From Hysterangium stoloniferum (taxonomy: Eukaryota; Basidiomycota; Agaricomycetes; Hysterangiales; Hysterangiaceae), in the NCBI GenBank assembly GCA_015178975.1, contig WHVD01000261.1:1-64000 (forward strand): a stretch of DNA of 64,000 bases, given 5' to 3'. Positions 56,572 through 64,000 of the stretch are shown here, piece by piece. Below the pieces are notes generated by a model that was not told where the DNA came from, did not search any database, and was given only the letters and a program-made list of their open reading frames with translations. The position numbers and the translations under genes were made by a program. Position 1 is the stretch's first letter. The number at the start of each line of letters is the position of its first letter.

Positions 56572-56888
56572 TTAACACCATAATGGGGAGAGAGTAAGAT
56601 ATAATACTTTGTATACACCATATGTATATATATATGGGGCAAGTTATTCCTTGTTGGAATTGGTGATGAAACCACTCTGTTCCTAGGGGTGGTTCACCCA
56701 TTTCCTCACTTTTTCATAGGAGGATGTTAATTGTGGACCATGTTTTCTGAGGTTAATGCATGCCAGAACCAGTGTACACCTAAACTAGCATTTTACTTAT
56801 CATGTCAGAAGGTGATTCACTAGCTGACACATTGATTGACACACAAGTACTATTATTACAAGTCTATTACCCACTTGTAGATTGTGTA
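56572..56888. other. Unassigned short stretch between LTRs
   Basis: AT-rich (TATGTATATATATATGG) with no ORF of note; possibly a remnant of a further LTR. Confidence 0.35.
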
Positions 56889-57671
56889 TGTTAAGAGTCG
56901 TGCGAGGAGCTTATCAGAGGGTTTCCGGAGAAACCCACGGGAAAGCCAGTAGTACTTGGCTTCAGCTTATAGGCTGCACCCTTGCAAGATTGTCTTGTCC
57001 AATTTCAAATGGGCAGATGGGAATCCTGGGGAGTCTGGGAGGGGTTCGTCGGTGGAAATGAGTCAGGGGTCAAGATAGATGGTTGGAGCCTGTGCACTCC
57101 AATGAGGTAGAGTGGTGTGTTTCAAGGAGAAGTTTAGACCAGAAAATATACTTGAGATTACTGGGGGGAATCTAAGCTGATTTTCTGACTGGATTGTACA
57201 TACAACATCTGCCAGATTATATAGACTATGGAATGTATAACATACCAAATCCAGTAATAATGAAAACTAAACTAGCAAATATGAAACAAGACAAGTAAAC
57301 ACCAAACTTGGTGTTAGGAACGGGATGGAGCAGAGTGGAGTCCAAATTGTGACAGGTTGTAAAACCATAATGGGAATGGGGTGAATCGTGACATGTCATT
57401 TGACCATAACAGGAACAGGGCTCAGTTAGAGAGCTGTTGGGTTTTCTGAGTGGAGTCCAGTGACTGGTGTGTGGGACAGGGTCGGAGATAGATAGGAGCA
57501 GAGTCTGGGGGGTATTCCAGTGACTGATACATGAAGTAACGAAGATTGAGGATGGACAGGTCTGACATACTGAGTCTGGTGGGTATTCTGGTAAACTGAT
57601 AATTGGTGTGTATAGGGTGCGGGTGCATATAAGTTAGTGCCCAGAGTCCAGTGGGATTTCCAGTCATAACA
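56889..57671 (-). repeat. LTR family D (783 bp), reverse orientation
   Basis: Ends are TGTTAAGAGTCG and CAGTCATAACA. It is the full-length reverse complement of the family. The flanking 5-mers (GTGTA and CTCAG) do not match, so it is not a simple solo-LTR insertion. Confidence 0.85.
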
Positions 57672-57689
57672 CTCAGCCTGTGCTCAAGA

Positions 57690-57964
57690 ATTTGTCATGA
57701 ACCTCCACAAACTCCACAAAGAACTCTGGACTGCAATAAAATCTGCCCAAGAACAATATCAGTGTTCAGCAGACAAAAACTGGATTCCACCACCCAACTT
57801 CAAAATTGGTGACCATGTTTTTGTCAAAGCTCAATTCTTCCGGACTACCCATCCATCAAAGAAACTCACTGAAAAATATTTAGGTCCATTCGAGTTAATA
57901 GCACAAGTTGGTTCAGTTTCATAGACCCTGTGGCTTCCAGATAGCATGCATGCAGTACACTTGG
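57690..57964 (+). pseudogene. Gypsy integrase C-terminal fragment
   Basis: IKSAQEQYQCSADKNWIPPP, FKIGDHVFVKAQFFRTTHPS and KKLTEKYLGPFELIAQVGS are typical of the integrase C-terminal region of Gypsy elements. A TAG follows at about 57,922, then MHAVHL, where the family has a HPVFHVS-like motif; the LTR at 57,965 cuts it off. Confidence 0.8.
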
Positions 57965-58529
57965 TGTGAGAGGTACAGTGAAATACTCTGAAATATAGTC
58001 TGGACGAGCCCACACTATATTTCCATTATTATTTCTATTTTCTCTCTATTTTACTACATGCATATTTTTAGTTCGATGACCTATCCATTCAGTACATTGA
58101 CTCTTGTGGGCACATGCGCACCAGACTTGTGTATTCTAGTGCCAGTAGTAAGAACTCAGACACTTTTTACCCCAAAACCATGACTTATGCAGACACCCAC
58201 TTAGTGTCCTGTAAGTTGTGATTGGGGTATTATCTCGACCATCACAGATGGGCTTTAACTATCAGTGCAATCAGAGTTTCAGACTATACTAGTCGAAACT
58301 CGAACAGTTATCTCAATCTACGTGGACTATGTATATCCGCACTACTCTGTTTATTTGACTCTCTTATTATTTCCTCAAACACTCGAGCAGCACTTAGAAT
58401 CACACCTCATAGTTGATTCTCTTTATTTGTCTTAGCTTTCTATTCTACTTAAGATAGCTAATTCTCTCAACCGTATTGAACTAGATAGTCAATACACGTT
58501 TGGTCTGTATTAGACTTAGATAGTCAATA
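57965..58529 (+). repeat. LTR family A, 3'-truncated
   Basis: TGTGAGAGGTACAG... matches the reverse complement of 55,738-56,367 up to the final 65 bp. It breaks off at AGTCAATAC. Confidence 0.85.
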
Positions 58530-58567
58530 CCTTGATTTAACATACCCAGAATATATAGGTAATTTCA

Positions 58568-58588
58568 CCCTAAACCCTAAACCCTAAA
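58568..58588. repeat. Telomere-like repeat (CCCTAAA)3
   Basis: Three perfect 7-bp units in left-telomere orientation, directly followed by an LTR D that lacks its first 9-10 bases. Confidence 0.85.
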
Positions 58589-58589
58589 G

Positions 58590-59394
58590 TGGAAATCCTG
58601 CCAGATTCCAGGCACTAACTTATACACACCCGTGCCTTATACGCACCCATTACCAGTTTACTGGAATTCCCACCGGACTCCATACATCAGACTTGTCTAC
58701 ATTCATCTTCATTACGTTGTGTTTCAGTCACCAGAAAACCCACCGGACTCCATCTCTGTCTATTTCCAACCTCGTCCCACGCATCAGTCACCGGACCCCA
58801 CTCAGTAAACCCATCACCTCTCTAACCGAGCCCCATTCCTGTTTTAGTCAAATGACCTGTCACGATTCGGACTCCGCCCCCGCTCCATTTCCCATTATGG
58901 TTTATGATTTGTCACTATTCGGACTCCACTCCATTCCATCCCATTCCTAACACCAATTTGGTGTTTACTTTTCCCATTTTATATTTTGCTTGTTCCATTT
59001 CATCATTACTGGATTTGGTATGACATTCACTCCATGGTCTATTTAAACTGGCAGATGTTGTACATACAATTCAGTCAGAAAATCAGCTTAGATTCCCCCC
59101 AGTAATCTAATACATTTTCTGCTCTAAAACCCTACTTGAATCACACCGCTCACACTAGTCGGAGCCCACGGGCTCCGACGCATCTATCTCTCTCACCAAT
59201 CTTGACTCACGACCCACGACCCACGACCTACAACATCTCGACCCACGAACCCCACCCGGACTCCCTGGGATTCCCGTCCATCCGTCTGAAATTGGACAAC
59301 ACGATCTAGTGAGGTGCAGCCTCTAAGCTGAAGCCAAGTCCTACCAGATATCCTGCGGGTTTCTCCAGAAACCCGCCCTGTATGTATCCTAACA
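58590..59394 (+). repeat. 5' LTR of the family-D element
   Basis: From GTGGAAATCC to CCTAACA. The motif GTGCAGCCTCTAAGCTGAAG lies at 59,314. Confidence 0.85.
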
Positions 59395-59430
59395 GTATTT
59401 TCTGACTAAGACTCACAGATTGTTTTCATT

Positions 59431-60385
59431 ATGCCACCAAGAAAGAAAGCGAATGCACAGGTATCATTACCTGGACCATCGACTCTTCATTCCCCGTTAA
59501 CTCTGTATCCCAGCCAGACGCTTGCAAACCAGTCAGAACCCATGGAAGAAGCCCGTATCGAAGAAGCCCGTATCGAAGAAGTCCCGGAAAACCAGGATGA
59601 ATCTGAGCACAAGGATGAATCTGTGGCCCCCGACAAGGGCAAAGGTGTTGAAAATCCTCTGTCTAGTCAATGACCGCACTTGGGGGATCCTACTTCTGAA
59701 ATTTTAGCAGGTACTATAGATAAATTTATGACACACCTGCTCGAAGAACAAAGAAAAAGGAACAAGAACCTCCACGATCAAAAGTCAATGCTCCGGAACC
59801 CTTCACAGGTTCCAACCCAAACAAACTCTCTACTTTTCTCATGCAATGTCACTTCAATTTCCACAATCGATCCGCTGCATTCTCCACGGACTCCCAAAAA
59901 GTCAACTACACACTTTCATACTTGTCAGGATCCGCATTGAAATGGTTCAAACCGGCTTTTAGCGGGATTTCCGAGGAAGAGCTGCTTTGGCTCGAAGATT
60001 GGGCTGCTTTTGTTGAGGAGCTTGAAACCAACTTTGGCCCATATGACCTGACAGGAGAAGCCAAGAACAGTCTCACAAATCTTCGTATGAAGGACATGCA
60101 GCACATCACAGACTACATTGTCCAATTCAATAATCTTGCAGCTCGTTGTCAGTGGGGTGATCCTGCTCTCTGCCACCAATTCTACGCTGGTCTGCCATCC
60201 CGCCTTAAAGAGGAAGTCTCGAAAGGAGAAGATGGCAAGCCAAAAACCCTGTCCCGCATGCGCCTCAAAGCTCAAAATGTGGACGCACACTATTGGGAAC
60301 GTCATGCAGACATTGCCCACGAGACCTCCGTGGACAAAGTGAACAAGTCCACGGCCAATAAAAACAACAACAACTCATCAACCAG
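59431..60385 (+). pseudogene. Family-D gag, damaged
   Basis: The ATG at 59,431 starts MPPRKKANAQVS and an acidic N-terminal part with a doubled EEARIEEARIEE. A TGA at 59,671 is followed by open sequence in the same frame (TIDKFMTHLLEEQRKR). A frameshift near 59,785-59,840 leads to the capsid domain: YTLSYLSGSALKWFKPAFSG, FVEELETNFGPYDLTGEAKN, LRMKDMQHITDYIVQFNNLA and HQFYAGLPSRLKEEVS. The solo LTR E at 60,386 cuts the frame before any zinc knuckle. Confidence 0.85.
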
Positions 60386-61025
60386 TGTGAAGAGTCGTTA
60401 GATTCCTACCGCTCAATATACGAAGAATAGTGTTTATTCAACTACTATTAGAAAGTATTGACCGTTCAGTACAATACTGTAGATTGCTAGACTGACAGTA
60501 CTAGCAAGGAGACACGCTACACATCACAAGAGCAACTGTACAGTTGCTCTTGACGGCTAGAATGAGAGAATGAAGAGTTGACCTTTACGGTGCAACTCGT
60601 AGCTAAATGTAAATAGATAATCAACGAGAAGCCGAATATCTGAAGTAAAGAGATAATAGCGCGAGTCGACTATAGTGTCGACGAGCGCAAAGACTTTAGA
60701 GTGGAACTCGACCTTCGCGGTTCAAGTCCAAAGTATGTCAGGAGACTAGAGAACGCTACCCTTATAGGTAGCTTAGATGTTACCCTTGACACCTCTCGCT
60801 ATTCGACGTCTGGGTCGTTTACGAGGTGGTGTCTGCTGGGTAAAAAGATGTCTGAGATTTAGCACCGAGAGCGCCCATAGATATACACAAGACTTCGAAC
60901 TAAGAAATACGGGTATGCTCGAAAGATATAGAGAGTTAGGGAAAAATAGTAAGAATTAAATAATAAAATACTATAATATATGTATTATTCCACAGTCCAA
61001 TCATGATATATGCATACCCTTCACA
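60386..61025 (-). repeat. Solo LTR, family E (640 bp), TSD ACCAG
   Basis: TGTGAAGAGTCG...CCCTTCACA, with ACCAG on both sides (60,381-60,385 and 61,026-61,030). The palindrome is at 60,527-60,552. Confidence 0.96.
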
Positions 61026-61690
61026 ACCAGCAACCAAAACTCCACACAATCTGACTCCACACGGATTGGGGGTTGCATTGCCTCTCCACGCATTCAAGAG
61101 TTTACCCGTCTCAACGGATCTGCTCTTTCACATTCCAATTCATTTTTCATTAAACGTATGTCTAATATGATTCCAAAATTCATTTTTTCAGCTCTCATAG
61201 ATTCTGGCTCGACTCATTGTTTTTTAGATACAAAATTCACACAAAAATTTGTTGTCAACTTATTTGATAAATCCCGTTGGCCTCCGCCTCTTTGATGGTA
61301 CAAGTAATTCAGTTGTTACCCAAGCTTGTCATTTATCCATCTGTTTCCCTTGTGGAACATCTCAATTGGTCACTTTCTATGTGACCCAGTTAGACTCAAG
61401 TTGCTCAGTGGTCCTAGGACACAACTGGCTTACCCACTACAATCTGTTGATTGACTGGATAGCTAACAGTATAACATTCCGGACTCCTGTGGCAGCCAAG
61501 GAAACTGCACCTGACCCGGCCTCCACGGCACCCATGGCCTTCCCAGCACCTGCAGTCTCGAGGACTCCTGTGATCCCTACAGCACCCATGGCTTCCCCGG
61601 AACCCATGGCACCTCTGTCTATTTCTCTGATTAATGCTGCAGCTTTTATTAGGGCTTCAAAATGGACGGGTCCCAGGCATTCACTATCAA
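61026..61690 (+). pseudogene. Family-D aspartic protease region
   Basis: [18 protein letters not shown] holds the retropepsin active-site DSG motif (about 61,200). After a frameshift near 61,275, [20 protein letters not shown] and [10 protein letters not shown] match the usual C-terminal part of this fold (VLGxxWL). A repetitive Pro/Ala/Met linker ([12 protein letters not shown]) follows before RT. The protease would mature Gag-Pol. Confidence 0.8.
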
Positions 61691-63145
61691 CTTAAAAATT
61701 GATGAAGCAACTGGATGTTTTTCAACCTGGGTATCTGAATCTGAGCAAGCCGCTGATCTAGAAGGTGTCCTGGAGAAATATCATGACTTCACAGATGTTT
61801 TTAGCAAGCGGAAAGCTGACTGGCTTCCACCTCACAGAGAATATGACTTAAAGATCAATCTCGAAGATGGCGCCCAGCCACCCCTAGGACATATTTACCC
61901 ACTCTCGTCCACGGAACATTCCACAATCCACGATTTCCTGGATGAACATTTGTCCATAGGTTTTATCCGACCCTCAAAGTCTCCTTCTGGAGCACCTGTT
62001 CTGTTTGTCAGAAAAAAGGATGGATTCCTTTGACTATGTGTTGATTTTAGAGGATTCAATGCTGTCACCAAAAAGGATAAATATCCACTCCCACTTATAT
62101 CTGATCTGCTTGATGCTCCACGGAATGCCCGGATTTACACCAAAATAGATCTCAAACATGCCTATCATTTGGTCTGGATCACCGTGGGTGAAGAATGGAA
62201 ACCCACTTTTAGAACCCACTATGGGGCCTTCGAGTGGTTGGTGATGCCCTTTGGACTCACCAATGCTCCGTCTGTTTTTCAGCATTTTATCAATGACATT
62301 TTCTCCAACATGCTTGATGTATGCATCATTGTTTACTTGGACAACATTCTTATCTACTCTGAGAATCCCGCAGAACATGACAAACAAGTCTGTGAAGTTC
62401 TCCAGAGACTCAGACAACATGGTTTATTCGCGAATGGTAAAAAATGTACTTTTGACACGGACTCCGCGGAATACCTGGGTTTCATCATGGGACCTGATGG
62501 ACTCTGCATGGATAAAACTAAAGTGCAAGTCATCAAAGATTGGCCTGAACCCCGAAAAGTTAAAGATATACAATCCTTCCTCGGCTTTGCCAATTTTTAC
62601 AAACAGTTTATCTGTGGATATTCTGACATCACGGTACCCCTTACCCGTCTTACGCATAAGGATACTCCGTGGAATTTTAACGATAAGTGTCAAAAAGCTT
62701 TCAATCTTTTAAAAAATTCTTTTTCTTCAGCTCCTATTCTGTTGCATTGGAAACTGGACTTCCTGCTCATTGTTGAAATGGACACCTCAGATTATGTGCT
62801 TGGAGCCATTCTGTCTATCCAGGACTCCGACGGAGAAGTCCACCCCGTGGCTTTTCTGTCCTGGACTTTCACCGGAGCAGAGCTCAACTATGACATTCAC
62901 GATAAGGAACTCCTGGCAATCTTTTCAGCTTTCAAAGCGTGGCGACACTATTTGGAAGGCTCGGGAACTCCTATTGACATTGTAACAGATCACAAAAACC
63001 TGGAATACTTTTCTACCACAAAACTTTTGACCCGCCAGCAGGCCCACTGGTCTGAATATCTATCTGCCTTCAACATGATTATCCGCTTTTGACCCGGCCA
63101 TCTCAGTGGCAAACCCGACACTCTAACTAGATGATGGGACGTTGT
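61662..63145 (+). pseudogene. Family-D reverse transcriptase and RNase H
   Basis: The frame [20 protein letters not shown] through KPSGAP-like [20 protein letters not shown] ends in a TGA (62,032) where Arg or another residue precedes LCVDFRGFNAVTKKD. The second frame (62,169-63,092) covers FRTHYGAFEWLVMPFGLTNA and the catalytic box YLDNILIYS, in which the second Asp of YLDD is Asn. RNase H follows: VEMDTSDYVLGAILSI, DKELLAIFSAFKAWRHYLEG, VTDHKNLEYF. A TGA replaces Arg in IRF-stop-PGHLSGKPD and another precedes WDV. The integrase is missing. Confidence 0.88.
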
Positions 63146-63190
63146 AATGTATTCAGGGGATTCTCTTAGATAGCTCAATATATGCTATAG

Positions 63191-63928
63191 TGTCACAGAG
63201 CTTCAACAATAAAATAAGCAAAGGTCCAGTAATTTAAATACTGATAGATTAATGAGCTGCACTATGAATCTTAAACAACTCAAATCAATGCTTATTTTGA
63301 TTATTGAAAGGTTCAATAGAACTGTGTATGACTCTGTTAGCAATAAAAGAACTATTCCTTGAGAATAGGGGCTAGAAGCTGAGTATATGTGCAGTAACTT
63401 AGCAGAGACTTGATATAAAGCTTCGGATTCTTGTATGCTTATTTGTAACTATTAATAGTTATTTAACAAGGTGTTAAATAATTTGTATTGGATTATCTGA
63501 GTGCTTGTACTTGATTAATTCAATAAACTTAGGGCTGGGCCTTGAGTAATCTAGTATTGGCAGGGATTTCAGTAAGGATACTTATTAGGTTTATTATGTA
63601 ATTAATAAGCCTAAAGGGTAGCTGTGAGGCTGGGGGAACTTAGATGATTAGCTAAGTTCAAGAGTTGCTGACAAAGATTCAAGATGCTGCAAGTGTAGGT
63701 GCTTGCAGTTAGTGTATCAGACTAAGGCTATTATTGTCCTTAGGATGATTAGATAAGCTTCTGAGCTGTGCAGTAAAATATGTGAGATACATGATTTTAT
63801 TGGAAACTTGGCCCTCCTTATATACATTTTGATAACTAAATGATTAGCTAATTATTTAGTTTATGAGGTCACTAGTTAGATCATAATGACCTCATATTCT
63901 ACTTATTATTTACCCTTTGTTTATCACA
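63191..63928 (-). repeat. LTR family F (about 738 bp)
   Basis: The right end is (minus strand) TGTGATAAACAAAGGG, preceded by a purine tract. The left end TGTCACAGAGC is tentative. Part of it recurs at 54,440-54,790. Confidence 0.6.
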
Positions 63929-64000
63929 TTATTCCCCTCTCTGAGACAAGGGTTCTAACCTCTTGCTTGAACATGAAGGTTCAAGGCCGCGGTCCCGGGA
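63929..64000 (-). other. Purine tract and end of a minus-strand retroelement
   Basis: Minus strand AGAGAGGGGAATAA (63,929-63,942) abuts LTR F, as a polypurine tract would. The element body presumably continues beyond the window. Confidence 0.5.

Larger units (their letters stand above)
58590..63150 (+). mobile_element. Family-D Gypsy element, incomplete
   Basis: It has a 5' LTR without its first bases, gag, aspartic protease and RT-RNase H in Gypsy order. Integrase and the 3' LTR are missing; the sequence breaks off at about 63,150 next to LTR F. A solo LTR E (60,386-61,025) interrupts gag. Stops and frameshifts show that it is inactive. Confidence 0.85.

Noticed and set aside
56889..57671. 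Simple solo LTR D insertion
   Set aside because: The flanking 5-mers do not match, so a rearranged or truncated element is more likely.

Overview
The window looks like a transposon-rich stretch of a basidiomycete (probably Agaricomycete) fungal genome. Evidence for a fungus: short introns (51-75 bp in most cases), a gene whose five exons join in frame into a fungal SREBP (Sre1-type) transcription factor, and dense nested LTR retrotransposons of chromovirus, Copia, hAT and LINE types. I cannot name the genus. Layout, 1-21 kb: a diverged tandem segmental duplication. The left copy (about 0.7-5.4 kb) keeps a presentable version of a small unrecognised membrane-protein gene and a decayed, rearranged SREBP pseudogene (3.5-5.4 and 7.2-7.7 kb). 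The right copy (about 12.1-17.6 kb and on to 19.35 kb) keeps the intact SREBP gene (15,447-19,351, minus) while its membrane-protein copy is broken by inverted duplications. Between them lie a 0.9 kb foldback element (8,779-9,677) and an alpha/beta-hydrolase relic. 21-30 kb: a 5'-truncated LINE with 15-bp target-site duplications holds a 2.7 kb non-autonomous Copia-like LTR element; three more LINE 3' ends, an hAT transposase relic, an ORF3 relic and LTRs of families I call A and D follow. 30-36 kb: a decayed Copia element on the minus strand, split by a solo LTR (family C). 36-50 kb: the centrepiece. An 11.2 kb chromovirus-like Gypsy element (family E, 37,517-48,681, plus, TSD TACTA) has LTRs, an intact 859-codon gag, a damaged pol with terminal chromodomain, and then an additional long ORF region (ORF3, 45.25-48.01 kb) with its own TATA-like promoter. 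It inserted into an older minus-strand copy of the same family, splitting that copy's ORF3 (48.69-49.85 and 37.09-37.51 kb). The young copy was then hit by two solo LTRs (family B, TSD ACAGC; family E, TSD CCACC). 50-54 kb: a 1.16 kb tandem duplication of truncated Pds5 cohesin-factor pseudogenes. 54-64 kb: nested LTRs, a telomere-like repeat abutting a broken LTR, and a second Gypsy element (family D) with gag, protease and RT-RNase H damaged by frameshifts and TGA stops and by a solo family-E LTR (TSD ACCAG). LTR family F closes the window. Working picture: only the SREBP gene is a convincing functional host gene; nearly everything else is transposon or relic. Many TE nonsense codons are TGA where the family has CGA (Arg) or TGG (Trp), which suggests cytosine-methylation or RIP-like decay. 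Strand for LTRs is given as coding orientation where known. All family names A-F are local labels, and all percent-type statements are by eye.
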